Positions 1-8,830 of a DNA stretch of 64,000 nucleotides are shown here, piece after piece. Under the pieces are notes generated by a model. The model saw nothing but the letters and a program-made list of their open reading frames with translations, was not told where the DNA came from and did not search any database. The DNA lies in NCBI GenBank assembly GCA_016699855.1, contig CP064988.1, forward strand, positions 1,240,001-1,304,000, read 5' to 3'. A program made the translations under genes and the position numbers. How positions within the stretch are numbered: position 1 is the first letter of the stretch; the number at the start of each line of letters is the position of its first letter. The DNA is from Rhodospirillales bacterium (GTDB lineage Bacteria > Pseudomonadota > Alphaproteobacteria > Reyranellales > Reyranellaceae).

Positions 1-200
1 TGGTCGATCAGCACCGGCGCGTCGGCACGACCGACGCAGCCGCGCAGTTCCGACGTCAACGCGCGGACCTGCGCCGGCGTCTCGACGTTGCGCGCGAACA
101 GGATGAAGCCGAGCGGATCGACGTCGCGGAAGAAGGCGCGCTCGTCCGCCCCGAGCCGCGCGCCTGCGCATCCGAAGATCGCCGCGGCGGGCACCGTCAT
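1..200 (-). CDS. nagZ: Beta-N-acetylhexosaminidase NagZ (N-terminal part, runs off window)
   Basis: The first 66 residues are present, reading from an ATG at 198-200 off the left edge of the window. The N-terminus (MTVPAAAIFGCAG, then DPLGFILFARN) and the end of the visible part (RADAPVLIDQ) match glycoside hydrolase family 3 NagZ, where the conserved LIDQEGGRV motif follows. NagZ is a cytoplasmic enzyme that removes GlcNAc from 1,6-anhydro-muropeptides in cell-wall recycling. It lies downstream of the SPOR gene and argS in the same direction, an order common in alphaproteobacteria. The active site is outside the window, so the family call rests on the N-terminal strand and the gene order. 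Confidence 0.8.
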   Translation of the reverse strand, partial: MTVPAAAIFGCAGARLGADERAFFRDVDPLGFILFARNVETPAQVRALTSELRGCVGRADAPVLID

Positions 201-329
201 CGACGGAACGTCCGCCGCGTCGGCGGCCGCCGGGAGCGAGTTCGCGGCAAACGGGATTCCACCGTCATCTCGCGCGCGGGGTTCGCGACGACGGCGCGGG
301 ACGGCGTCGCCACGCCAAGGAGAAACGCC

Positions 330-1290
330 CTAGCCGCGTGACGGGGGAAGGACGACACAGTCCTGGCCGCGGGCCTTGAGCTTGGCGCAGGCGTCCTTGG
401 CCTGCCGCTCGTCCAGCGGCCCGGCCTGCACGCGGTACCACACGCCCTTGGCGGCGCCCTGGTCCACCCGGGTCGCCTGCATGCGCAGCGGGCCCAGCAC
501 GTCGCCATTGGTCTTCTGCAGGCGGGCCCAGGTCGCTTTGGCGCCGTCCTCGGATTTCTCGGCCGCGACTTGGATGCGGTAGCCGCCGCCGGTGGCGGCC
601 GCGCCGCCCAGTCCATCGATGATCGAGGCGATCGCCGACGGCGAGCCCGTGTCGCTGATCTTCGGCTGCGCCGTCGCCTCGGCCGGCTTGGCTTCCGGCG
701 GCCGGGCCGGGGCGGCGGTCGCGGGCGGCGCGGTCGATGGGACGCGTTCGGCCGTGGTCGCGCTCGCGGCTGGCGATGGCGTGGCGGTCGGGGCCGGTGG
801 CGCGCCGGCCGGCGCCGGCGGCGCTCGTTCAGCCGTCGCGGCGGGCATCCGGGGCGTCGCGGGCGGCGGCATCAGACGCTCGGCCGGCACGGGCACGGCG
901 TTCGGATCGACGCGGCGGTAGGCGTCGATGTCCTGGTTCGGGATCACCTGTCCCCTTGGGATCGTCCGGCTTGACCTTGTGGGGCGTGTCCGGCGCCTTG
1001 ATCTCGATGGGCAGGCCGGAGCCGCCGGCTTCTATGTTCTGGCGGTGCGCCCAGTAGACGACACCGACGAAGCTGGTGATCGAGGCGACGGTGATCAGCG
1101 CCGTCACGACGGCGTTGCGGCGCTGGGCCACCCGGTGCAGCAGCGACGGCGATTCGTCGGCCGCGCCGTTCTGGGCGGCGATCTCGTCGAGCGACAGCGC
1201 CCGGTAGGCTGGTTGGGCCGGCGCCATGATCGGCTGGCCGGGGTGGTAGACGACGGGCCCGCCGGCAGGCAGCGGGGTACGCTGGAACAT
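330..1290 (-). pseudogene. SPOR-domain envelope protein, interrupted by a +1 frameshift
   Basis: Two overlapping frames together make one protein. The 5' part (from ATG at 1288-1290) has a proline-rich cytoplasmic start, one membrane span (ALITVASITSFVGVVYWA) and KPDDPKG. The 3' part resumes with IPNQDIDAYRRVDP, passes through a long Pro/Ala-rich stretch, and ends in a SPOR domain of about 75 residues (GGYRIQVAAEKSEDG to the end), which would bind denuded septal peptidoglycan. The frames join if the extra base at about 951 (T in CTGTCCCC on the plus strand) is removed. The start lies 9 bases after the argS stop with AGGGA upstream, so the two are probably one operon. The frameshift may be a sequencing error, since both halves look well conserved. 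Confidence 0.8.
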
Positions 1291-1299
1291 TTTTTGTCC

Positions 1300-3051
1300 C
1301 TATCTCATTTCCTCGGCGGGGGGTACGCCGAACACAGCGAGACCGGATTGTATCACAATTCCAACGCCTTGCACCAACGCGATGCGGGCGATCGTCAGTT
1401 CAGGATCACCTTCCACGACGAAGCGTAACCCCGGCTCCTCCTTGCCCCGGTTCCAATGGGCGTGGAACTGCGACGCCAGTTCGTAGAGGAAGAAGGCGAT
1501 CCGGTGCGGTTCGTGGGCGATGGCCGCCGCCTCGACCTGCCGCGGCCACTGCGCCAGCAGCTTGATCAGCGCGAGCTCGCCCGCGTCGGAGAGCCGCCCG
1601 AGCGCGGCGTCCGCGAGATCGGCCGCCGCAGGCACGACGACCCCGGCGTTGGCGGCCTGCCGCATGACCGAGCGCGTGCGGGCGTGGGCGTACTGGACGT
1701 ACCAGACGGGGTTGTCGCGCGACTGCTCGGTCGCCTTCACGAGGTCGAAGTCGAACGCCGCGTCGTTCTTGCGCGTCAGCATCGTGAACCGCACGACGTC
1801 CGGTCCGACCTCGTCGAGCAGATCGCGCAGCGTCACGAACGTGCCGGCGCGCTTGGACATGCGCACCAGCTCGCCGTTCTTCAGCACGCGCACGAGCTGG
1901 CACAGCTTGACGTCGAGCGCGCCCGCGCCGGCGGTGATCGCCTTGACCGCAGCCGTCATGCGCTTGACGTAGCCGCCGTGGTCGGCGCCCCACACGTCGA
2001 TCATCTCGGCGAAGCCGCGGCGGTACTTGTCGAAGTGGTTGGCGATGTCGCTGGCGAAATAGGTCCAGCCGCCGTCGCTCTTCTTGAGCGGCCGGTCGAC
2101 GTCGTCGCCAAACTGGGTGGCACGGAACAGCGTCTGCTCGCGGTCCTCCCAGTCGTCCGGCTTCTGGCCCTTGGGCGGCTCGAGCCGGCCCTGGTAGATC
2201 AGGCCCTGGCGCGACAGCGTCTCGAACGCGGCCTCGACCGCGCCGCTCTCGACCAGAGCGCGCTCCGACGTGAACACGTCCATGCGGACGCCGAGCGAAT
2301 CGAGATCGGTCTTGATGTCGGCCATCAGCTCGGCGATGGCGAAATCGCGCACCGGCGCGAGCCATTCCGGTTCGGGTCGGTCGAGCCACTTGCCTCCATC
2401 GCGCGCCGCCAGCTTGGCGCCGACGTCCTTGAGGTACTCGCCGGGATAGAGGCCCTCGGGAATCGCGCCCACGTCGTGGCCCAGCGCCTCGCGGTAGCGC
2501 AGATGCGTGGAGCGGCCGAGGATGTCGACCTGCGCGCCGGCGTCGTTGACGTAGTACTCCTTGGTGACGGCGTAGCCGGCTTTCGACAGGAGATTGGCGA
2601 GCGCGTCGCCGACCACCGCGCCGCGGGCGTGCGCGACGTGCAGCGGTCCGGTCGGATTGGCCGAGACGTACTCGACGTTGACGCGCCGGCCGGCGCCCGC
2701 CGCGCTGTCGCCATAGGCCGGTCCCGCCGTCAGCAGCTCGGCGAGGCGGGCGCGCCAGAATCCATCGGCGAGCCGCAGGTTGATGAACCCCGGACCCGCG
2801 ACCGACACCTCGGTCACGTCGGCGACGGCGCGCAGACGCGCGGCCAGCGCCTCGGCGAGATCGCGCGGCTTCAGCTTCGCGGCCTTCGCCAGCACCATCG
2901 CGGCGTTGGTGGCGACGTCGCCGTGGGCGGCGTCGCGTGGCGGCTCGGCGGTCACGCCCGCGAGGTCGAGGCCGCCGGGCAGCTCGCCCGCCGCCGCCAT
3001 GGCGCGGAGCGCGCCGGTGATCTCGCCGGCGACGTGGGAGAACAGGTTCAT
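1300..3051 (-). CDS. argS: Arginyl-tRNA synthetase
   Basis: This 583-residue class I aminoacyl-tRNA synthetase charges tRNA-Arg. The N-terminal Add1 domain contains the AAHGDVATNAA region. The HIGH-type motif is HVAH at residues 138-141, preceded by ANPTGP, and a KMSKS-type loop reads MSKR at 398-401. The C-terminal anticodon-binding domain ends in the usual short tail. The length is normal for the family. It lies between the dgt-like gene (10-base gap upstream) and the SPOR gene, all in one direction. A long open frame on the opposite strand is a by-product of high GC. Confidence 0.97.
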   Translation of the reverse strand: MNLFSHVAGEITGALRAMAAAGELPGGLDLAGVTAEPPRDAAHGDVATNAAMVLAKAAKLKPRDLAEALAARLRAVADVTEVSVAGPGFINLRLADGFWRARLAELLTAGPAYGDSAAGAGRRVNVEYVSANPTGPLHVAHARGAVVGDALANLLSKAGYAVTKEYYVNDAGAQVDILGRSTHLRYREALGHDVGAIPEGLYPGEYLKDVGAKLAARDGGKWLDRPEPEWLAPVRDFAIAELMADIKTDLDSLGVRMDVFTSERALVESGAVEAAFETLSRQGLIYQGRLEPPKGQKPDDWEDREQTLFRATQFGDDVDRPLKKSDGGWTYFASDIANHFDKYRRGFAEMIDVWGADHGGYVKRMTAAVKAITAGAGALDVKLCQLVRVLKNGELVRMSKRAGTFVTLRDLLDEVGPDVVRFTMLTRKNDAAFDFDLVKATEQSRDNPVWYVQYAHARTRSVMRQAANAGVVVPAAADLADAALGRLSDAGELALIKLLAQWPRQVEAAAIAHEPHRIAFFLYELASQFHAHWNRGKEEPGLRFVVEGDPELTIARIALVQGVGIVIQSGLAVFGVPPAEEMR

Positions 3052-3061
3052 GTCGGAAGGG

Positions 3062-4258
3062 TCACTCGTACAGGTCGAACAGGCGGCGGTGCTCGTCGAG
3101 CGCGTAGCGGTCGGTCATGCCGGCGATGTAGTCGGCCACGATCCGCGCCCGGGCGCGCTCGTCGACCGCCAGCGCGCGGGCGCGCCACTCGTCCGGAAGG
3201 CACTCGGGCTCGCGGAACAGCAGGTCGAACAGGTCGGCGACGACGCGCCGGGCCTTGGACGTCATGCGGTTCACGCGCCAGTGGCGGTACATACGCTCGA
3301 ACAGGAACCGCTTCAAGGCGACGTTCGCCGCCGCCATCGGCGCCGAGAACGCCACCACGGCCGTCGGCAGGCGGCGCAGCGCGGCGGCCGATTCCGGCGC
3401 CGCCGCGGCCAGCCGCCGGCGGGTCTCGGCGACGACGTCCTCGACCATGGCGTTGATCAGCCGCCGCACCGCCTCGTGCGTCAGCCGGCCGGGATCGATC
3501 GCGGGATACCGCCGGCGCACCTCGCGGAACATGTCGCCGACGAGCGGCAGATCCAGAAGATCGTCGACCGCGAACAGACCGGCCCGGAGCCCGTCGTCTA
3601 TGTCGTGGTTGTTGTAGGCGACGTCGTCGCTGATGGCGGCGACCTGCGCCTCGGCGCCGGCCCAGGTCGCCAGCTCGAGATCCCACTCGGCGCTGTATTC
3701 GACGATCGCGGCCGGCAGATCGGCCAGCGCGACGCCGGGCTTGAGCAGCGGCCCGTTGTGCTTGACCGCGCCCTCCAGCGTCTCCCAGGTCAGGTTCAAG
3801 CCGTCGAACTCGGCGTAGCGGTGCTCGAGCTTGGTGAGGATGCGCAGGGTCTGGGCGTTGTGGTCGAAGCCGCCGAAGGCGCGCATCGCGGCGTCGAGCG
3901 CCTCCTCGCCGGCGTGGCCGAACGGCGTGTGGCCGAGATCGTGGGCCAGCGCCAGCGCCTCGGCCATGTCCTCGTCCAGCCCCAGCGTGCGGGCGATGGA
4001 GCGCGCGATCTGCGCCACCTCGAGCGAGTGGGTCAGGCGCGTTCGGTAGTGGTCGCCCTCGTGGTTCACGAACACTTGGGTCTTGTGCTTCAGCCGCCGG
4101 AACGCGGTGCAGTGGATGATGCGGTCGCGGTCGCGCTGAAAGGGCGATCGCGTGGCGCTCTCCGGCTCGGGGCGCAGCCGCCCGCGCGTGCTGGCCGCCA
4201 GCGTCGCGTACGGCGCCAGCGCGCCCCGCGCGCGGAGTTCCGGAACGCCGTCGGCCAT
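3062..4258 (-). CDS. dgt: dGTP triphosphohydrolase-like HD protein
   Basis: A 398-residue HD-domain phosphohydrolase of the Dgt family (deoxyguanosinetriphosphate triphosphohydrolase-like), which hydrolyses dNTPs to the nucleoside and triphosphate. Metal ligands are visible: H77 in THSLE, then H106-D107 in AHDLGHTPFGH; the FRRLKHKTQVF segment is also typical. The ATG at 4256-4258 is preferred over one 39 bases upstream, because GGGAGG lies at ideal spacing before it and MADGVPELR starts the conserved region. It is followed closely by argS. The exact substrate preference of this shorter Dgt type cannot be read from sequence. Confidence 0.9.
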   Translation of the reverse strand: MADGVPELRARGALAPYATLAASTRGRLRPEPESATRSPFQRDRDRIIHCTAFRRLKHKTQVFVNHEGDHYRTRLTHSLEVAQIARSIARTLGLDEDMAEALALAHDLGHTPFGHAGEEALDAAMRAFGGFDHNAQTLRILTKLEHRYAEFDGLNLTWETLEGAVKHNGPLLKPGVALADLPAAIVEYSAEWDLELATWAGAEAQVAAISDDVAYNNHDIDDGLRAGLFAVDDLLDLPLVGDMFREVRRRYPAIDPGRLTHEAVRRLINAMVEDVVAETRRRLAAAAPESAAALRRLPTAVVAFSAPMAAANVALKRFLFERMYRHWRVNRMTSKARRVVADLFDLLFREPECLPDEWRARALAVDERARARIVADYIAGMTDRYALDEHRRLFDLYE

Positions 4259-4319
4259 GCGATCCTCCCGTCCGGCCGGCGCGCCCGGACGATTCAAGCG
4301 GCCCGACGGGCCGGGCCGC

Positions 4320-4751
4320 TCATTTCACCAGGCACAACGGGACGTCGACGTGCCCGATCACGTCCTGCGCCACCGAGCCCATCACCATGCCGGCGATCCC
4401 GCCGTGTCCGCGAGTGCCGATCACGACCTGCCGCGCCCCCAGCTTGCGCGCGAAATCCGCGACGATCTGGCCGGGCCGGCCGACACCGATATGCGGCTCC
4501 GCCTTCACGCCCGCGTCGGCGCAGAGCTTGAGGGCGGACGCGATCGCCTTCTCGCCCTCCTCGCGGTGGTAGGCGTCGATGTCGGCGCGCGCGATGAACG
4601 TCGACACCAGGCTGCCGACGGAGGGCTGGACGTTGAGGATGTGCAGCGTGTCGGCGAACCCCGCCTTGGCGAGCGCGACGGCGTGGAGGACCGCGCGGTC
4701 GGAGTTGGCGGAGCCGTCGACGGGAACCAGGATCGATGCGGTGGCGGCCAT
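4320..4751 (-). CDS. UspA-type universal stress protein
   Basis: A 143-residue single-domain universal stress protein. It starts with the typical strand ILVPVDGSANSDRA. Near the C-terminus it carries the nucleotide-binding signature G-x2-G-x9-G-S (GTRGHGG...MGS), which suggests the ATP-binding subgroup. It is cytoplasmic; its role is probably in stress survival, though UspA proteins give few functional clues by sequence. The stop lies about 60 bases before the dgt-like start, and it follows the terC-like gene with a 15-base gap, so the two may be cotranscribed. Confidence 0.9.
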   Translation of the reverse strand: MAATASILVPVDGSANSDRAVLHAVALAKAGFADTLHILNVQPSVGSLVSTFIARADIDAYHREEGEKAIASALKLCADAGVKAEPHIGVGRPGQIVADFARKLGARQVVIGTRGHGGIAGMVMGSVAQDVIGHVDVPLCLVK

Positions 4752-4766
4752 TGCCCTCTCCTACTT

Positions 4767-5546
4767 TTACTTTTCGTCGCGCGGACGCGCGAGGTCGACG
4801 AGTTCCGTCTTGGCGTCGGCATGGGCCCGCCCGCGGCGCGCCAGCCACAGGCCGAGCCCGACGACGAAGACCGCGCCGACGGCGGCGCAGACGTGCTCGG
4901 CGTGCGGAATCCACGCATCGAGGAAGGCGGCGATCGTGCCGGGTGGCGCCACCGTGGCGTTGGGCGGCCTGCCGTCCGTCGCCATGACCTCGCCGCCGAT
5001 CCAGCCCAGAAGCGCGCCGCCGGCGATGACGAGGACGGGATAGCGCTGCAGCACCGAGGTCAGCAGCGTGCTGCCGAAGACGATGATGGGGATGCTGATG
5101 ACCAGGCCGAGCATGATCAGCACGCCGTCGTTGTTGGCGGCGGCGGCGATGGCGATCGCGTTGTCGAGGCTCATCACGGCGTCGGCGACGAGGATCGTCC
5201 ACACCGCGCCCCACAGGCTGCCGCTGCTCTTGATGTGGCCCTCGCCCTCCTCCTCCTGGTTGACCAGCTTCACGCCGATCCAAAGCAGCAGCGCGCCGCC
5301 GATCAGCTTCAGGTAGGGCACGCTCAGCAGCCAGCTGATCATGAACACGAAGATGATGCGCAGCACGATGGCGCCGAGGCTGCCGCCGATGATCGCCGGC
5401 CGCCGGTGCTGGTCCGACAGGTTGCGGCAGGCCATGGCGATGACGACCGCGTTGTCGCCCGACAGGATGATGTTGGCGACGATGATCTTGCCAAGCGCCG
5501 CCCAGAACACCATCGAGCCCAGATCGGGCATCACGAAATTCATCAA
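4767..5546 (-). CDS. TerC family integral membrane protein (YjbE-like)
   Basis: A 259-residue membrane protein with about seven predicted spans and the TerC signature: two acidic motifs inside membrane segments (LSGDNAVVIA near residue 30 and DAVMSLDNAIAIAAA near residue 130). Family members move or handle metal ions, notably Mn2+ efflux in YjbE/Alx types, and some are linked to tellurite resistance. This one stands alone without ter operon partners, which favours a metal-export or protein-metallation role. The C-terminal tail is charged and cytoplasmic. The adjacent UspA gene downstream suggests a stress-related unit. Confidence 0.88.
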   Translation of the reverse strand: MMNFVMPDLGSMVFWAALGKIIVANIILSGDNAVVIAMACRNLSDQHRRPAIIGGSLGAIVLRIIFVFMISWLLSVPYLKLIGGALLLWIGVKLVNQEEEGEGHIKSSGSLWGAVWTILVADAVMSLDNAIAIAAAANNDGVLIMLGLVISIPIIVFGSTLLTSVLQRYPVLVIAGGALLGWIGGEVMATDGRPPNATVAPPGTIAAFLDAWIPHAEHVCAAVGAVFVVGLGLWLARRGRAHADAKTELVDLARPRDEK

Positions 5547-5719
5547 TCCCCCCAGCGGAATCGGCCCGGCGCGCGCGGACCGGCGGTCGGCGGCAACATA
5601 GCGGCCGCGACCGCGCTGGCAACACCCACGTGCGCGCCCTCAGGCGCGGGTCCGGCGCTTCCTGACGGGCGCCGGCGGTGGTACTGGGGGCGGCCGCCGC
5701 TAGCCGGCCGGCCCACCCG

Positions 5720-6235
5720 ATGGAGCGCGCGATGGCGTCGACGGCGGCCTACAGGAAGATGTTTCCCGTCTCCTGGACGGAGCTGCACCGCGACGCCAAG
5801 GCGCTGGCGTGGCGGCTGGCCGACCTGGGGCCGTTCAAGGGACTGGTCGCCGTCACCCGGGGCGGCCTCGTCCCGGCGGCGATCGTGGCGCGGGAGCTGA
5901 ATTTGCGGCTGATCGACACGGTGTGCTGCTCGACCTACGAGAAGACCAAGCGTGGCGCCAAGGTCGAGGTGTTGAAAGGCACGCTGGCGGAGACCGAACG
6001 GGGCGACGACTGGCTGATCGTCGACGATCTGGTCGACACCGGCGTCACCGCCGAGCGGGTGCGCGAGATGCTGCCCAAGGCGCATTTCGCCACGGTCTAC
6101 GCCAAGCCGGCCGGCAAGCCGATGGTCGACACCTTCGTGACCGAGGTGAGCCAGGACACCTGGATCCTGTTCCCGTGGGACCAGGAGGCGGTGATGTCGA
6201 CGCCGATCGCGGAGCTGAAGCGCGGCGGCAAATAG
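5720..6235 (+). CDS. gpt: Xanthine-guanine phosphoribosyltransferase
   Basis: Purine-salvage enzyme converting xanthine, guanine or hypoxanthine plus PRPP to the nucleotide. The motifs are clear: VAVTRGGLVPAAIVARELN, and the PRPP-binding loop LIVDDLVDTGVTA, followed by a C-terminal DTWILFPWD that matches the Gpt hood end. The start is ambiguous between the ATGs at 5720 and 5732; both precede the conserved FPVSWTELHRDA. The gene stands alone and converges with the acyl-CoA synthetase gene, with a gap of only 9 bases. Confidence 0.92.
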   Translation: MERAMASTAAYRKMFPVSWTELHRDAKALAWRLADLGPFKGLVAVTRGGLVPAAIVARELNLRLIDTVCCSTYEKTKRGAKVEVLKGTLAETERGDDWLIVDDLVDTGVTAERVREMLPKAHFATVYAKPAGKPMVDTFVTEVSQDTWILFPWDQEAVMSTPIAELKRGGK

Positions 6236-6244
6236 GCGCGCCCG

Positions 6245-7798
6245 TCAGCCGACCTGGCGCGACTGGCCGGCCCAATAGGTCGCGCGCAGGACCTTCTTGT
6301 CGACCTTGCCCACCGCCGTCAGCGGCAGCGTGTCGACGAACTCCACGCTCTTCGGCGCCTGGGCCGCGCCCTTGCGCTCCTTGACCAGGCGCATCAGGGC
6401 CTCCGGATCGGGCGTCGCGCCGGGCTTGCGCACCACCAGCGCCTTGACCGCCTCGCCCCATTTCACGTCGGGCACGCCGATGACGGCGGCCATCGCCACG
6501 CCGGGATCGGAGGTCAGCACGTCCTCGACCTCGCGCGGGAAGACGTTGAAGCCGCCGGTGACGATCATGTCCTTCTTCCGGTCCACGATGTAGAGGTACC
6601 CCTCGCCGTCGGCGCGCGCGACGTCGCCGGTGCGGACCCAGCCGCCCTTCATCGTGTCCGCCGTCTGCTCCTCGCGCTTCCAGTAGCGCTCCATCGCGTA
6701 GGGCGCGCGCACGCAGATCTCGCCGGGCGCCACCTCCGCCATGTCGTCGTCCATCAGCTTGACCTGGCAGCCGGCGACCGGCGCGCCGCACGAGGCGAAC
6801 AGCTCCGGCCGCTTCGCGTCGTGGTCGGCCTTGCGCAGCACGCTCACGGGGTAGCATTCCGTCTGCCCGTAGAGCTGCGAGAACACCGGGCCGATGCGCT
6901 GGAGCCCCTCGACCAGCCGCGTCGGCGACATCGGCGAGGCGCCGTACAGCAGCAGCTCCAGCGACGACAGGTCGGTGCGCTCCAGCGCGGGATGGTCGAG
7001 CAGCATGTAGATCATCGTCGGCACCAGCAGCGTGAAGTTGATGCGCTCGCGCTCGATGATCGACAGCACCTTCGCCGGATCGAACCCCTTCACCAGCCGC
7101 GTCGTGCCGCCGAGCATCAGCGTCGGCAGCACCTTGGTGCCCGCGACGTGGGTGATCGGCGCCACCGCGAGGAAGCGCGGATCGCGCGGGAACTCGAAAT
7201 CCGCGAGGATCGTCGCCGTCGCCGCGCCGCTGGAACGGTGGCGGCGGATCGCGCCCTTGGACTTGCCGGTCGTGCCGCCGGTGTAGTTGAGGATCGCGTA
7301 GTCGTCCGGCGCGGTGAGGTCGCGCGGCGCGCTCTCGCCCGCGGCCTCCGCCGCCGCCAGCAGATCGACGCCGTAGGACGCACGGCCCAGCGTGAACACG
7401 GTGCCCAGGCGCGCGACCTTCACCGCCAGCTCGCCGCCGCGGTCGGCGTAGGCCGGCGTGTCGACCACCAGGGCGTCCATGTCGGCGTCCTCGAGCTGGT
7501 CGACGTGGTCGGCCAGCGAGCCCATCGGATGCAGCCAGGTGACCACCAGCCCGAGGCCCGACGCGGCGATTCCGGCGCACCAGCCCTCGGCCCGGTTGGC
7601 GCTGAGGAAGCCGACGCGCATGCCGTGCGACAGTCCGGCCTTCGCCATCGCCGCCTGCATGCGTCCGATCAGCGCCGAGACGCCGGCGTAGGTGATCGCG
7701 CCGTCGTCCCACGCGAACGCGGTCCGCGCCGGGAAGCGCCGCAACGCGCGCAGCGTCAACGCGACGCCGGTCGGGCCGTCGAACACGGGCGAATTCAT
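6245..7798 (-). CDS. AMP-binding acyl-CoA synthetase
   Basis: A 517-residue ANL-superfamily adenylate-forming enzyme. The phosphate-binding loop YTGGTTGKSKG is at residues 172-182; the aromatic YGQTE motif, the GWVRTGD hinge region and the C-terminal lysine segment (LPLTAVGKVDKK) are all present. It would activate a carboxylate to the acyl-CoA through an acyl-AMP. The substrate cannot be read; FadD-like and cyclohexanecarboxylate/benzoate-type ligases are possible. The ATG at 7796-7798 starts MNSPVFDG; the frame stays open upstream over the neighbouring gene but there is no family match there. It follows the PuuE-like gene with a 29-base gap, so the two are probably cotranscribed. Confidence 0.87.
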   Translation of the reverse strand: MNSPVFDGPTGVALTLRALRRFPARTAFAWDDGAITYAGVSALIGRMQAAMAKAGLSHGMRVGFLSANRAEGWCAGIAASGLGLVVTWLHPMGSLADHVDQLEDADMDALVVDTPAYADRGGELAVKVARLGTVFTLGRASYGVDLLAAAEAAGESAPRDLTAPDDYAILNYTGGTTGKSKGAIRRHRSSGAATATILADFEFPRDPRFLAVAPITHVAGTKVLPTLMLGGTTRLVKGFDPAKVLSIIERERINFTLLVPTMIYMLLDHPALERTDLSSLELLLYGASPMSPTRLVEGLQRIGPVFSQLYGQTECYPVSVLRKADHDAKRPELFASCGAPVAGCQVKLMDDDMAEVAPGEICVRAPYAMERYWKREEQTADTMKGGWVRTGDVARADGEGYLYIVDRKKDMIVTGGFNVFPREVEDVLTSDPGVAMAAVIGVPDVKWGEAVKALVVRKPGATPDPEALMRLVKERKGAAQAPKSVEFVDTLPLTAVGKVDKKVLRATYWAGQSRQVG

Positions 7799-7827
7799 GT
7801 CGTCTCCATCTCTGCGCGCATCCGCCG

Positions 7828-8736
7828 TCAGGCCGGCGGATGCTGCTTGATCCAGTGCCGCGCGATCTCCTCGCGCGTGGCGACCCAGACATGGTCGCGG
7901 CCGCGCACGTGGTCGAGGAAGCGCGCCAAGGTGGCGGCGCGTCCCGGCCGCCCGGCGAGCCGGCAATGCAGCCCCACCGACATCATCCGGGGCGCCGTCG
8001 CGCCCTCGGCGTAGAGCGTGTCGAAGGCGTCCTTCATGTACTGGAGCCAGCCGTCGCCCGACGAGAAGACCGGCGCGACGGCGAACTTCATGTCGTTGAC
8101 GTCGAGCGTGTAGGGCACGATCAGATGCGGCTTGCCGTCGACGCGCGTCCAGTAGGGCAGGTCGTCCGCATAGGAGTCGCTCGAGTAGAGGAAGCCGCCC
8201 TCCTCGACCACGAGCCGCAGCGTGTGGTCGCTGAAGCGGCCGGTGTACCAGCCGACCGGACGCCTGCCGCACGCCGTCTCGATGGCGCGGATCGCGCGCG
8301 CCATGTGGTCGCGCTCCTCGGCGGCGCTGAAATCCTTGTAGTTGATCCAGCGGTAGCCGTGGCTCGCGACCTCGTGGCCGGCGTCGACCATGGCCCGGCC
8401 GGCGGCCGGGTTCAGCTCCAGCGCGCGGCCCACGGCCCACGACGTGAACCGCATGCCGCGCTCCGCGAACAGCCGCATGACCCGCCAGAAGCCCGCCCGC
8501 GCGCCGTACTCGTAGACCGACTCGGTGCTGAGGTCGCGCATGCCCGCGAACGGCGCGCCGCCGGGCGTCTCGGTCAGATAGACCTCGGAGCCGGGATCGC
8601 CGTTGAGCACGGTGTTCTCGCCGCCCTCCTCGTAGTTGACGACGAAGCTGACGGCGATCCGCGCGCCGCCCGGCCAGCGCGCGTGCGGCGGGTTGGCGCC
8701 GTAGCCCACGAGGTCGCGGGCGGGAAGATCAGGCAT
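7828..8736 (-). CDS. puuE: PuuE-type polysaccharide-deacetylase-fold hydrolase (allantoinase-like)
   Basis: A 302-residue NodB-fold protein of the PuuE group: the N-terminal YGANPPHARWPGGARIAVSFVVNYEEGGE and later HGYRWINY and YSSDSYADDLPYW are characteristic. PuuE members are cofactor-independent allantoinases that open allantoin to allantoate. Others in the group act on chitin-like or cyclic amide substrates, so the substrate is inferred. The neighbouring M20-type amidohydrolase gene (divergent, 94 bases away) and the allA gene later in the window support ureide breakdown. Start at the ATG at 8734-8736. Confidence 0.8.
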   Translation of the reverse strand: MPDLPARDLVGYGANPPHARWPGGARIAVSFVVNYEEGGENTVLNGDPGSEVYLTETPGGAPFAGMRDLSTESVYEYGARAGFWRVMRLFAERGMRFTSWAVGRALELNPAAGRAMVDAGHEVASHGYRWINYKDFSAAEERDHMARAIRAIETACGRRPVGWYTGRFSDHTLRLVVEEGGFLYSSDSYADDLPYWTRVDGKPHLIVPYTLDVNDMKFAVAPVFSSGDGWLQYMKDAFDTLYAEGATAPRMMSVGLHCRLAGRPGRAATLARFLDHVRGRDHVWVATREEIARHWIKQHPPA

Positions 8737-8830
8737 GTCGCGCTCTCCGCGTCATCGGCGCCGATTGTCGCGCCGGTTCCCCGCCTGTATAGCAGCGGCG
8801 GAGGCGAATCTCACCGGACGGAGCGCGGGG

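Noticed and set aside
1456..3456. Long open frame antisense to argS and part of the dgt-like gene
   Set aside because: High-GC DNA gives long frames on the opposite strand; the translation is basic, low-complexity and has no family match, while argS on the minus strand is unmistakable. The same applies to other long antisense frames, for example around 4152-5900 and 24625-26133.
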